A stretch of 47,221 bases of DNA from a virus, in the IMG/VR virus record IMGVR_UViG_3300048686_000319, positions 1 through 47,221 of that record. One strand, given 5' to 3'. Below are positions 27,073-35,461 of this stretch, piece by piece. The notes below the pieces were generated by a model, which saw only the letters and a list, made by a program, of their open reading frames with translations, had not been told where the DNA came from and did not search any database. Within the stretch, counting starts at the first letter, position 1; each line of letters starts with the position of its first letter. A program made the position numbers and the translations under genes.

Positions 27073-27774
27073 ATGTTTGGACATGATTTACCAACTTATC
27101 TATATCAAAAAGTACGTGAAACTAAAAAAGCGTATGTTGAAAATCATATGGGCAAGGGGATTATTGGAGAAACTTTAAATTCAGCCACAATTGCTGTGGC
27201 TGTTTATAGAGACAATGATAGTTTAGTTAAAACAATAACTGATGAAGAACGACTGGAGATGAACCAAATAAAAAAACCTTTTGTTATATTTGGCTCAACT
27301 GTAGACAGATCAGAATCTTTTTTACCGGATAGATACACAGAAAATGCACCATTTTTAAACAGACCTTTTTGGCACGGCGTATTTGACTGTTATACACTGC
27401 TTAGAGATTACTATTATAGAATATGGGACTTATGGTTACCTACTAATCTTAATAGGCCTTTTAATTGGTGGAATCAAGGACCACATCTCTATTCTGCCGA
27501 AAATGCTGGTGCTGTTAATTTTTATAAAGTTCATAAAATTAAAAAATATGATGCCATAATTTTTAATCTAGGCGGAGCCGCTCCAAATCATGGCGCTGTT
27601 GTAATAGATGATAATAATACGTTACTACATCACTTAGGTGGCAGATTTTCTTGTGTGGAGCCACTTTCATCTACACTAAGACAAAATATCAGTACAGTTT
27701 ATAGAAGTAAAACTATAGAAGATATTCTAAAAACCGAAACAGACCTTAGTAAGTATAATCAGGAGATTTTATAG
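27073..27774 (+). CDS. NlpC/P60-family tail peptidase (gpK-like)
   Basis: 233 residues. The segment WHGVFDCYTLLRDYYYR puts a cysteine (106) in the NlpC/P60 D-C-x-x-L context, PNHGAVVIDD puts the histidine (173) before the beta strand, and TLLHHLGG gives a third polar candidate (186 or 187). Family members are cysteine endopeptidases cutting peptidoglycan stem peptides; in phage tails they help assembly or local wall digestion at infection. The N-terminal 95 residues are not a clear JAB domain, unlike lambda gpK. In gene transfer agents and many siphophages this gene comes before the tip protein; here it follows it. No strong ribosome binding site is seen; start is one base after the upstream stop. 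Confidence 0.8.
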   Translation: MFGHDLPTYLYQKVRETKKAYVENHMGKGIIGETLNSATIAVAVYRDNDSLVKTITDEERLEMNQIKKPFVIFGSTVDRSESFLPDRYTENAPFLNRPFWHGVFDCYTLLRDYYYRIWDLWLPTNLNRPFNWWNQGPHLYSAENAGAVNFYKVHKIKKYDAIIFNLGGAAPNHGAVVIDDNNTLLHHLGGRFSCVEPLSSTLRQNISTVYRSKTIEDILKTETDLSKYNQEIL

Positions 27775-29147
27775 TGCCAAAAGTATTATACGCTACAGGT
27801 CAAAGTGTTCCTGCAGGAATAGTAGCAAAAACAATTAGTAATATAAGTTGCACAAATACAACATATAATAATACTATTAGGTGCAATACTACCGCCAATT
27901 TTAGTGTAGGCGATAGCATAATATTTAGGGATTTTAGCAGTACCCTTACTTTTGGAAATACTAGTAGTAGTACAAATAGTATTCAAACAGCAAATTATAT
28001 AGCAGAAAATCAACAAATAAATTTTTATGATTTTACTGTAACATCAGTAACCATTAGCGGTGTTAGAGGTTATCCTAGCAATAGAGTAATAGCTAATTCT
28101 ACACTTGGACTATCAAGGGGGGATTCTGTAGTTTTTAGTAGAAGTTTTGGCGGAGGTCAACCACTTGACGGTAGGCCTTCCAGATATGTTACTGGTATTG
28201 TAGGTGGCGTTACATATTACATTGACTTTATACCAGATAATAGTTTTGGTGTTGCTGAGAGATCAAATTTAGGTGGCCCAGTTAACCTTATTGTTGGTAC
28301 AAGTAGTACTTTTCCGACGGTTACTACATACATTAAATCAAATCTATATGGCACTCTTCAGAAAGGTGTTACTTACTATAGAAGAGCATCAGCAGGTAAT
28401 GGGTATACCCTTAGTCTAGCACCAGGCGGAGCAACTGTTGGTTTATACAATATAGGTGGTACAGCTTTGGCAACTACTATACCATTTAACTTTGGTAATA
28501 TTATAGCTGGTACAAAATACTATATAAAAGAAATAGTTAATGCTAATAGTTTTAAAATTAGTGAAACACGATTTGGTAATGTTTTTCCTCTTTATGATAT
28601 GTCTGGCTCTTTCACAGCAGATCTTAAAGCAGAATTTACCACTGATCCCGGTGTAGCAAATTCTCAAGGGTTATTAAGTATATTTGAAGCAGAGGGAGCA
28701 ACACCAGAACTTAAATATGCTCCAATTAATAATCCCTATGGGTATATAAATAGAATATACTTTGACACTAGATTTGACTACTTAAATATTGTAAATACTT
28801 TTGCAGCAAGTATAGATTTTCCGTATCAAGGTGTTACCCAGGAGTGTGGAAAGAAAAACAAAGACTGTTCTTTAGTACCAAGAACCGGTACTACTCTATA
28901 CCTTTTAGGGTATCATGGACAGTCTTTTATACCTGCAATAATTGGATATGATTTAAACACAAAAAAAGCATTCTGTGGTGATCAAATAGTACAAGTAAAT
29001 GGCGATAGTACTTTTAGATTATTTCAACTATTAGTTGATGAAAATGCAGTATGGATTAAAGAGCTATGGTATGTAAGAGGTCAACCATTACAAGCTAATA
29101 GCTTTAATTTTAAAGTATTTATATTTAATAAACCAGCATCATACTAA
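27774..29147 (+). CDS. Putative minor virion protein with two tandem entry/exit-type beta modules
   Basis: 457 residues, GTG start overlapping the upstream TAG by one base (TAGTG). The first 290 residues hold repeated motifs: NFSVGDSIIF and GLSRGDSVVF, then GGVTYYIDFIPDNSFGVAER and AGTKYYIKEIVNANSFKISE, a beta module common in phage minor structural proteins. The C-terminal 160 residues (YINRIYFDTRFDYLNIVNTF, and a Cys pair in TQECGKKNKDCS) are unrecognised and may be a receptor- or head-binding domain. Likely a tail decoration or fibre-base protein; role uncertain. Confidence 0.55.
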   Translation: MPKVLYATGQSVPAGIVAKTISNISCTNTTYNNTIRCNTTANFSVGDSIIFRDFSSTLTFGNTSSSTNSIQTANYIAENQQINFYDFTVTSVTISGVRGYPSNRVIANSTLGLSRGDSVVFSRSFGGGQPLDGRPSRYVTGIVGGVTYYIDFIPDNSFGVAERSNLGGPVNLIVGTSSTFPTVTTYIKSNLYGTLQKGVTYYRRASAGNGYTLSLAPGGATVGLYNIGGTALATTIPFNFGNIIAGTKYYIKEIVNANSFKISETRFGNVFPLYDMSGSFTADLKAEFTTDPGVANSQGLLSIFEAEGATPELKYAPINNPYGYINRIYFDTRFDYLNIVNTFAASIDFPYQGVTQECGKKNKDCSLVPRTGTTLYLLGYHGQSFIPAIIGYDLNTKKAFCGDQIVQVNGDSTFRLFQLLVDENAVWIKELWYVRGQPLQANSFNFKVFIFNKPASY

Positions 29148-29166
29148 CAATAATAAAGGGTTATAT

Positions 29167-29442
29167 ATGCCACTAGGAAAATTTTATGTTAATCGGACAA
29201 GAGCTGAGATAGGTAGTTTATTTAATACAGATAATAAGTATGTTTATAAAAAAACTGATCAAAATAGCACAAGTAGTGACGAAAATCTACTACTACCACA
29301 TCTTTGGACTATGTATGGAAATATTGGTAGTGGTACAGTAGGGATAACATATTTATTTGATAACAAATCCTTTGTTGTTGGAACATCTTTTCCATGGCCA
29401 TGGGGTAGTACGGCTATACCGTTTAGATTAGGAGTAATGTAG
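29167..29442 (+). CDS. Small hypothetical virion-region protein
   Basis: 91 residues, ATG at 29167 with AAAGGG at 29155-29160. Aromatic and Gly-rich C-terminal half (SFPWPWGSTAIPFRLGVM). Not recognised. Overlaps the next gene by one base, so probably co-translated with it, and sits within the tail-fibre block. Confidence 0.5.
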   Translation: MPLGKFYVNRTRAEIGSLFNTDNKYVYKKTDQNSTSSDENLLLPHLWTMYGNIGSGTVGITYLFDNKSFVVGTSFPWPWGSTAIPFRLGVM

Positions 29443-29921
29443 TGGGTTTAAGAATAGATCCTAATAAAATTATATTAACTGGAGCTAATAATGAGATAAA
29501 ATTTACCACAGACCGTAAAATTCCTCATATTATTGGAACTGTAGCAGGCTATATATCTCATTATGTTACTATCAATGATGGAGGATGGCAATTACAAGAT
29601 ACTAATGAAATAGTTGCAGGTAATGAGGTATTGAAAACAGGAGAAGTTTTTAGTTTAAATTTTATAAAATTAGTTGGTAGCAGGGGAGATACTGGAGGTA
29701 AGTATATAACTGCCAATGGTAGTATCACAGCTAATATATATAGTAATCAAAACGGTGATTTTAAAGGTTCCACAGTAATTACTAGTGGGCCATTTGGAAA
29801 TGGTAACGCCAGTGTGTATATTAACATTAGAACGGCTGTTAATGGTTGGGATGGCACACTTAGTGGCGGATCAGCATTGGGATTTACAATCTATTATAGA
29901 ATATTTTATGGAAGATTTTAA
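29442..29921 (+). CDS. Hypothetical beta-rich virion-region protein
   Basis: 159 residues from a GTG start in a TAGTG overlap. Begins LRIDPNKIILTGANNEIKFT, and is rich in alternating beta-type segments with a Gly-rich stretch (GSRGDTGGKYITANGS). No family recognised. Ends in TAATG overlap with the next gene. Probably a small structural protein because of its neighbours. Confidence 0.5.
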   Translation: MGLRIDPNKIILTGANNEIKFTTDRKIPHIIGTVAGYISHYVTINDGGWQLQDTNEIVAGNEVLKTGEVFSLNFIKLVGSRGDTGGKYITANGSITANIYSNQNGDFKGSTVITSGPFGNGNASVYINIRTAVNGWDGTLSGGSALGFTIYYRIFYGRF

Positions 29922-30154
29922 TGATTAAAGTTATGGCACTTAATGTTAGTTATGCAGAAAATTTAACTACTGTACGTATTCAGATTACAGAACAAGTAGG
30001 CAAAATAGAGCGTATAAAAGAAGAATTACTAATACCATTAGTTGGTAAGTATGAAAGTATAAACGAAGATTTGATGGAAGCAATTTTTGAACAATTAGAC
30101 GAATCAGGATTAAATCCATACCCAGAAGGAGGAGAAGTAGAGCAAACCGCTTAG
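29921..30154 (+). CDS. Small acidic hypothetical protein
   Basis: 77 residues, ATG within a TAATG overlap. N-terminal beta segment (MIKVMALNVSYAENLTTVRI) and an acidic C-terminal part ending in PEGGEVEQTA. Not recognised. It is the last gene before an untranslated 118-base gap holding a promoter. Its general form (short, beta strand then acidic tail) recurs in the 72-residue gene at 35237, without clear sequence similarity. Confidence 0.45.
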   Translation: MIKVMALNVSYAENLTTVRIQITEQVGKIERIKEELLIPLVGKYESINEDLMEAIFEQLDESGLNPYPEGGEVEQTA

Positions 30155-30206
30155 TAAAAAGTATTTTAAATAATTAAATTTTTATATAAGCACAATATTT
30201 TTCTAG

Positions 30207-30235
30207 TTGAATTTATCTTGCTGTTCTGGTATAAT
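30207..30235 (+). promoter_or_regulatory. Sigma70-type promoter with extended -10 before the fibre unit
   Basis: TTGAAT at 30207-30212, a 17-base spacer and TATAAT at 30230-30235, with TG at 30227-30228 one base before the -10. The geometry matches the tape measure promoter at 6798-6826. It lies in a 118-base gap and 37 bases before the ATG at 30273. No clear terminator is seen before it. Confidence 0.75.
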
Positions 30236-30272
30236 GTATTAAATTTCTACAGATATTACTAGGAGCAATTAC

Positions 30273-30620
30273 ATGGACGTAGAAAATCAAGGATTTTTAC
30301 AAACCATTTCTCTACTATCTGTAGCACTAATTGCTTTAGTAATAGGTGTTCAAAAACTGGTTAGAGATTGGCGAACTACTAATGCAGAAAGTGATATAAT
30401 ATCTATTATGCACAAAGAAATCGAACGAATGAGCAGTCAAAATATTACTTTAAGCACTACACTAGGTAAACTACAAGAAGAAATAATTGAGCTAAATAAA
30501 CAAATTAGCAAATTAAATATAGAAAATAATAAGTTGCAAGAAGAAATATCAGTACTAACACTAGAATTAAATAGTTTTAAAAAGTTAGCAAATTTAGTAG
30601 GACGTGAGGACAAACAATGA
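30273..30620 (+). CDS. Membrane-anchored coiled-coil protein, unknown role
   Basis: 115 residues, AGGAG at 30261-30265. One hydrophobic segment (about residues 9-25, LQTISLLSVALIALVIGVQ) is followed by a basic residue pair, then a heptad-type Leu/Ile/Asn/Lys/Glu stretch (about 40-105) that should be a coiled coil. The shape (inside-positive single membrane segment plus coiled coil) is like some holin-accessory or spanin-like proteins, but also like small virion proteins. It is the first gene after the promoter at 30207-30235. The stop overlaps the next ATG by four bases. No function can be assigned. Confidence 0.6.
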   Translation: MDVENQGFLQTISLLSVALIALVIGVQKLVRDWRTTNAESDIISIMHKEIERMSSQNITLSTTLGKLQEEIIELNKQISKLNIENNKLQEEISVLTLELNSFKKLANLVGREDKQ

Positions 30621-31222
30621 GTATTACTCCAGCCAGAGTTAATTTAACAATTTATCAAGGTAGTACATTTATAGAAACCTTTAGGTGGGAGTCACAAACC
30701 AAAGGTTATGTTGCTATTAGTAATATCAGTAAATCTGCTCCATGTGTAATTACTACTGGTACCTCACATACCATACCAGAAGGTTGGAGATTTAGAGTAA
30801 CCGATGTATTAGGTATGACCCAAGTAAATCAAAGTAGTGACGAGCAATTTTACTTGGCCAGTATAGTTACTAATAATACAATAAGCATAAATAGTTTAAA
30901 TAGTAACAATTTTACTGATTATACAGGTGGCGGTACAATCAGCTATAATTTACCAGTATCATTAAATGGTTTTACAGCCGTATTTCAAATGCGCGAAAGT
31001 ATAGCTAGTACTACGGTAATTAAACAATTAACTAGTGCGGCTAATCAAGGTATTATAATTAATAACGCTACAAAAACAATCAATGTTACTATGTCAGCCA
31101 CCGATACTGCAGCATTTAATTTTTCCAATGCTGTTTATGGACTAGAGTTGACTAGTAGTGCTGGAGAAGTGTTTACCTTATTAACCGGTACCGTTTCACT
31201 AGTGAAAGAGATAGTAAGATGA
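30617..31222 (+). CDS. BppU-N/FCCH-like baseplate or fibre-attachment protein
   Basis: 201 residues. N-terminal strands (VNLTIYQGSTFIETFRW) and C-terminal half (LNGFTAVFQMRESIASTTVI, NFSNAVYGLELTSSAGEVF) follow the pattern of the phage BppU N-terminal family, where the hydrophobic-G-[FY]-T-A-x-x-Q-x-R motif is typical. Inserted between them (about residues 30-112) is an FCCH-like module (SAPCVITTGTSHTIPEG, VLGMTQVNQ, SINSLNSNNFTDYTGGG), a fold annotated in many phage tail proteins. Four-base overlaps with both neighbours suggest translational coupling. Likely attaches fibres to the tail tip; inferred from family and place. Confidence 0.65.
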   Translation: MSITPARVNLTIYQGSTFIETFRWESQTKGYVAISNISKSAPCVITTGTSHTIPEGWRFRVTDVLGMTQVNQSSDEQFYLASIVTNNTISINSLNSNNFTDYTGGGTISYNLPVSLNGFTAVFQMRESIASTTVIKQLTSAANQGIIINNATKTINVTMSATDTAAFNFSNAVYGLELTSSAGEVFTLLTGTVSLVKEIVR

Positions 31223-31515
31223 CAACAACTTCAACAGTTACATTAGAGCAATCAAAAACACTAGTTATAAATAGTGGCGGTGAAGTACAAACAATAGCAA
31301 CTGAAGCTAATAATACAGTAGTTATTCAAAATCAATCTAGTTTTGCAATTGTTGCTGGAGCCATTGGCCCTAGAGCAAATTCAATTGGTGTTATGGAAGA
31401 TGTAGACTTAACTAATTTAGCCGATGGTGGGCTATTAATTTATGATGATAGTATTAAAAGGTGGGTGGCAGGTAACTTGTTACAAAAACAAGTTATTGAA
31501 TCAGGTCAATATTAA
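31219..31515 (+). CDS. Small fibre adaptor-like protein
   Basis: 98 residues, starting four bases inside the preceding gene. N-terminal beta segment, middle NTVVIQNQSSFAIVAGAIGP, C-terminal VDLTNLADGGLLIYDDSIKR-W, the last being a short repeat unit frequent in phage fibre proteins and often the first part of a longer fibre. Here it is a separate short gene just before the xTGN-repeat fibre, so it may join fibre to tail. Function inferred. Confidence 0.5.
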   Translation: MTTTSTVTLEQSKTLVINSGGEVQTIATEANNTVVIQNQSSFAIVAGAIGPRANSIGVMEDVDLTNLADGGLLIYDDSIKRWVAGNLLQKQVIESGQY

Positions 31516-31526
31516 GAGGAATAATA

Positions 31527-33629
31527 ATGGCTTCAATTTTAAGAATTAAACGTAGTGAAGTAAGTGGTAATCCAGCTACACTAGGTGCTGGTGAGCTAGC
31601 TTATAGCGCACTTGCTGATACAGGCGCCAATGGTGGTGATAGACTATACATTGGTATGGGTGTAGAAACTAATGGTAATGCTGTAAATCATATTATTGTA
31701 GGTGGTAAACGGTATACAGACATGATTGATGCTGCAACTAATGCAAACACAGCATCAACTTTAGTAAAACGCGATAGTAGTGGTAATTTTACTGCTGGTA
31801 CAGTTACTGCAAATTTAACAGGTAACGTTACAGGCAACGTAACTGGTAATATTACAAGTAGTGGCACAAGCACTTTTAGTAGTATTGATGTTAATGGTGG
31901 TACAATTGACGGTGCAACAATTGGCGGTAGTAGTGCCGCAGCTATTACAGGTACTACAATTACCGCTAATAGCGGATTTAGTGGTAACTTAACAGGTAAT
32001 GTAACTGGTGATTTAACAGGTAATGTAACTGGTAATGTAACAGGTAATATTACCAGTACTGGTACAAGTACTTTTACTACTATTGATGTTAATGGTGGTA
32101 CAGTTGATGGTGCTGTAATTGGTGGCACAGTAGCTGCTGCTATTACAGGTACTACAATTACTGCTAGTACTGGATTTAGTGGTAATTTAACAGGTAATGT
32201 TACAGGCGATGTAACTGGTAATATTACAAGTACTGGTACAAGTACTTTTAGTAATATTGACGTTAATGGTGGTACAGTTGATGGAGCAATAATCGGCGGC
32301 ACCAGTGCCGCAGCTATTACAGGTACTACAATTACTGCAACTACAGGCTTTAGCGGTAATGTAACAGGTAATGTAACTGGTGATTTAACAGGTAATGTAA
32401 CCGGTAATATTACAAGTACTGGTACAAGTACTTTTAGTACTATTGATGTTAATGGTGGTAATATTGATGGTACTGTAATTGGTGCTGCTGTAGCTGCAGC
32501 TATTACAGGTACTACAATTACAGCTAGTACAGGGTTTAGTGGTAATTTAACAGGTAACGTAACTGGTGATCTAACAGGTAATGCTAGTACTGCTACAACA
32601 TGGCAGAGTAGTCGCAACCTAACACTAAGTGGTGATGCCACAGGTACTTTTAGTGGTGTTAATGGCAGCGCCAATGTAGATGCAGCAGTAACACTTGCTA
32701 ATACAGGGGTAACAGCTGGTAGCTATGGTAGTACTACAGCAATTCCTACATTTACCGTAGATAGTAAAGGTCGATTAACAGCAGCAGGTACAGCTAGTAT
32801 CAGTACTACACTTAATATTACAGATGGTACTGCTAGTGATGGTATTGCACTTGGTACTGATACACTAACATTTAACAGTGGCACAGGTGTTACAGCAACT
32901 GTAAGTAACAATCAAGTTAGTATTGCTATTGGTCAAGCAGTTGGTACTACAAGCGATGTTACATTTAATAACGTAACAGTTAACGGACAACTAAGCAGTG
33001 ACGATATTACAGCTGCTAATATTAGCGTAGCAGGTAACGCAACTATTACTGGTAACCTAACAGTACAAGGTACAACAACCACTGTTAATAGTACAACAGT
33101 TGCAATTGGTGATAAAAATATTACACTAGCTAAAGATGCCGCAAATGCTGGCGAAGCAGACGGTGCAGGCATAACAATTTTAGGCCCAACTACACCAGCA
33201 ACTATACTGTATAATAGCACTAACAATAGCTGGGACTTTAATAAACAAGTTTATGCTAATGTAACTGGTGCTTTAACAGGTAATGCTGATACTGCTACTA
33301 AGTGGGCTACAGCACGTAATCTAACAATCAGTGGCGATGCAACAGGTACGTTTAGTGGGGTAGACGGTACAGCAACAGTAGATGCTGCACTTACACTAGC
33401 AACAGTTAATAGTAATGTAGGAACTTTTGGTAATAGTACTAGCGTGCCTACTCTTACAGTTAACGCCAAAGGTTTAGTTACAGCTGCAAGTTCAACAGCT
33501 ATACCAACAGCTACAGGTGCAGCAAGTAGTGGCAGCGCAACAAAAGGTCTAGCAAGTTTTAGTACAGCTAATTTTAGTGTAGACAGTGGGTTTGTAACAC
33601 TGGCTGAAATAGACGGCGGCACATACTAA
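31527..33629 (+). CDS. Tail fibre protein with xTGN repeats
   Basis: 700 residues; AGAGGAA upstream. N-terminal 55 residues (MASILRIKRSEVSGNPATLG, GGDRLYIGMG) form a head domain seen in aquatic phage fibres, then four long repeats (31810-32600) built of N-[VLI]-T-G units plus a TSTFS-ID-NGG-T-DGA block and AAITGTTITA. Rest contains two LSGDATGTFSGV copies and SVPTLTVNAKGLVTAA, repeated blocks common in such fibres. Likely a trimeric beta-solenoid shaft with no enzymatic domain. The last 40 residues (GAASSGSATKGLASFSTANF) could be the receptor-side tip. Codon use is repetitive, generating a spurious long antisense frame. Confidence 0.75.
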   Translation: MASILRIKRSEVSGNPATLGAGELAYSALADTGANGGDRLYIGMGVETNGNAVNHIIVGGKRYTDMIDAATNANTASTLVKRDSSGNFTAGTVTANLTGNVTGNVTGNITSSGTSTFSSIDVNGGTIDGATIGGSSAAAITGTTITANSGFSGNLTGNVTGDLTGNVTGNVTGNITSTGTSTFTTIDVNGGTVDGAVIGGTVAAAITGTTITASTGFSGNLTGNVTGDVTGNITSTGTSTFSNIDVNGGTVDGAIIGGTSAAAITGTTITATTGFSGNVTGNVTGDLTGNVTGNITSTGTSTFSTIDVNGGNIDGTVIGAAVAAAITGTTITASTGFSGNLTGNVTGDLTGNASTATTWQSSRNLTLSGDATGTFSGVNGSANVDAAVTLANTGVTAGSYGSTTAIPTFTVDSKGRLTAAGTASISTTLNITDGTASDGIALGTDTLTFNSGTGVTATVSNNQVSIAIGQAVGTTSDVTFNNVTVNGQLSSDDITAANISVAGNATITGNLTVQGTTTTVNSTTVAIGDKNITLAKDAANAGEADGAGITILGPTTPATILYNSTNNSWDFNKQVYANVTGALTGNADTATKWATARNLTISGDATGTFSGVDGTATVDAALTLATVNSNVGTFGNSTSVPTLTVNAKGLVTAASSTAIPTATGAASSGSATKGLASFSTANFSVDSGFVTLAEIDGGTY
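31810..32600 (+). repeat. Four-copy protein repeat with 12-base step in unit length
   Basis: The marker ATTACAGGTACTACAATTA starts at 31944, 32142, 32316 and 32502, giving periods 198, 174 and 186 bases. All differences are multiples of 12 bases, that is one xTGN tetrapeptide. Slippage of the short units inside the long repeat explains the spacing. Confidence 0.75.
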
Positions 33630-33666
33630 TATTTATAAATAATTTTTCCTTGTTAGGAAGTTTAAT

Positions 33667-35235
33667 ATGGCATCTTTGCTAAAATTAAAAAAGAGTTCAG
33701 TCAGTGGCAAGGTTCCACTTGTCACTGACCTAGAGTACGGCGAGTTAGCAATTAACTATGCCGATGGTGTTATATACTATAAAACTTCTGGTAATGTTGT
33801 TGCTTCACTAGGTGCTCAAGGTGTACAAGGAATTACAGGATTATTAGGCCCTACAGGAGATCAAGGTACGCAAGGTGTGCAAGGTGTGCAAGGTACAACT
33901 GGCAGGCAGTTAATTTGGCGAGGAGCATGGGCACCAGGTACAGTTTATATAAGAGACGATGTTGTTTCTTATAGCGGTAGCGTATTCATAGCAGTATATA
34001 CTAGTGAATTTAATGGTAATGCTACTATACCAATATTAAATTCTACTCTTAATTTAACCTACTGGAACTTAATTAGCGAGCAAGGCATACAAGGTGTGCA
34101 AGGTGTGCAAGGCGTTCAAGGTAATTTTGGACTACAAGGTGTGCAAGGTTTATTGGGTGCTCAAGGTATACAAGGTGAACAAGGTCAGCAAGGTATACAA
34201 GGCGTTCAAGGACTTAGCATACAAGGCGTTCAAGGTACACAGGGATTGCAGGGTAATACTGGTACTGGAATACAAGGAAATACGGGAGTACAAGGTAGTA
34301 TTGGTCAAGGTTTAGTAGTACGTGGAAATTGGAATTCTGTTGACTATTATTCAGCCAATGATATAGTATACTACGAAGGCAGTTCATGGATAGCACTTAT
34401 ACCAAATCAAGGAAATTATGCTCCAAGTACTAGTCCTACACAATGGAATTTGCTATCTTTAATTGGTAGTCAAGGTACTAGTGGTATACAAGGATTAGAA
34501 GGAAGTCAGGGTATACAAGGTACTGAAGGAATTGGTAGTCAAGGTATTACTGGTACACAGGGTATTATGGGTATACAAGGTAGTACCGGTAATCAAGGCG
34601 ACGTAGGACTTCAAGGTATACAAGGATTAGAAGGAAGTCAGGGCATACAAGGTACACAAGGATTAGAGGGAAGTCAGGGTACAGAAGGTACACAGGGATT
34701 ACAAGGTACTCAAGGATTAGATGGAAGACAAGGTATACAAGGTTTTGGTTACGAACAAAATCAAGGTATACAAGGTATACAAGGTACACAAGGATTAGAA
34801 GGAAGTCAGGGCACACAAGGATTAGAAGGAAGTCAAGGTACACAAGGTATCACTGGTAACCAAGGTACACAAGGTATACAGGGTACACAAGGAATCACAG
34901 GAAATTTTAATAATAGAGTAGTTACCTATTCTACCGGAAGTACACTAACAATTAGTGGCGACACTACAGACATGGCAATTACTAATAATACGGAATCGGC
35001 AGGCACACTTACAATAGCACAACCAACCGGAACGCCTATAAACGGACAAAAACTAGTAATTAGAATACAGAGTACCAATGCTCAAACACTTAGTTGGAAC
35101 AGTATTTTTCAAGGTAGTTCAACTACCAGTTTACCTACAGCTACTAGTGGTAGTAGTAAGTATGACTATCTAGGTTTTATGTATAACTCTACTGCTACAA
35201 AATGGCAGTTACTAGCTAAAATAGTTAATTTTTAA
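33667..35235 (+). CDS. Collagen-like tail fibre with two CBM5/12-like modules (first copy)
   Basis: 522 residues; AGGAAG shortly before the ATG. Starts MASLLKLKKSSVSGKVPLVT, a head like that of the gene upstream, then G-x-y repeats mostly of G-[IVLT]-Q type. Two inserted modules, LIWRGAWAPGTVYIRDDVVS (from 33907) and VVRGNWNSVDYYSANDIVYY (from 34315), follow the chitin-binding W-x-G-x-W...Y...D-x-V-x-Y-x-G-x-x-[FW] pattern, probably sugar-binding. Interruptions such as [10 protein letters not shown] break the G-x-y register. The C-terminal 110 residues are a compact beta domain (LTISGDTTDMAITNNTESAG), presumably the tip. A 12-base inverted repeat sits at codons 12-21 (33700-33729). Function as host-binding fibre inferred. 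Confidence 0.75.
   Translation: MASLLKLKKSSVSGKVPLVTDLEYGELAINYADGVIYYKTSGNVVASLGAQGVQGITGLLGPTGDQGTQGVQGVQGTTGRQLIWRGAWAPGTVYIRDDVVSYSGSVFIAVYTSEFNGNATIPILNSTLNLTYWNLISEQGIQGVQGVQGVQGNFGLQGVQGLLGAQGIQGEQGQQGIQGVQGLSIQGVQGTQGLQGNTGTGIQGNTGVQGSIGQGLVVRGNWNSVDYYSANDIVYYEGSSWIALIPNQGNYAPSTSPTQWNLLSLIGSQGTSGIQGLEGSQGIQGTEGIGSQGITGTQGIMGIQGSTGNQGDVGLQGIQGLEGSQGIQGTQGLEGSQGTEGTQGLQGTQGLDGRQGIQGFGYEQNQGIQGIQGTQGLEGSQGTQGLEGSQGTQGITGNQGTQGIQGTQGITGNFNNRVVTYSTGSTLTISGDTTDMAITNNTESAGTLTIAQPTGTPINGQKLVIRIQSTNAQTLSWNSIFQGSSTTSLPTATSGSSKYDYLGFMYNSTATKWQLLAKIVNF
33700..33729 (+). repeat. 12-base inverted repeat in the first codons of the collagen-like gene
   Basis: Arms 33700-33711 (GTCAGTGGCAAG) and 33718-33729 (CTTGTCACTGAC), one G-T pair, loop of six. 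Starts 34 bases after the ATG, so it would be a hairpin in early coding mRNA and could slow or pause initiation. Function unknown. Confidence 0.55.
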
Positions 35236-35236
35236 T

Positions 35237-35455
35237 ATGAAAATTTATAAATTTACAATGACCTATGATGACAAGCCTTATACTGATGCTGTCAATTTAT
35301 CTGATGATCATACAAAAACAGACCAAGAAATCATGCAAATGATGTTAGATAAATTTTTACTGTGGAAAACAAATCTACAAAATAGTGGAGCAATTACTGA
35401 AGAGGTACAACAAGAGTCTACAGAAGAAGCTCCACAAGAACCTATAGCAGAGTAA
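35237..35455 (+). CDS. Small acidic protein of unknown function
   Basis: 72 residues, ATG one base after the upstream stop. N-terminal beta segment MKIYKFTMTYDDKPYTDAV then a helix and an acidic, Gln/Glu-rich tail (EEVQQESTEEAPQEPIAE). Not recognised. Lies between two fibre genes and is likely a fibre-assembly chaperone or minor component, by position only. Confidence 0.5.
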   Translation: MKIYKFTMTYDDKPYTDAVNLSDDHTKTDQEIMQMMLDKFLLWKTNLQNSGAITEEVQQESTEEAPQEPIAE

Positions 35456-35461
35456 TATACT

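Noticed and set aside
31688-32674. Long antisense open frame (328 codons) opposite the xTGN fibre
   Set aside because: It arises from the repetitive codon pattern of the fibre gene, has a low-complexity Val/Pro/Leu translation and no ribosome binding site.
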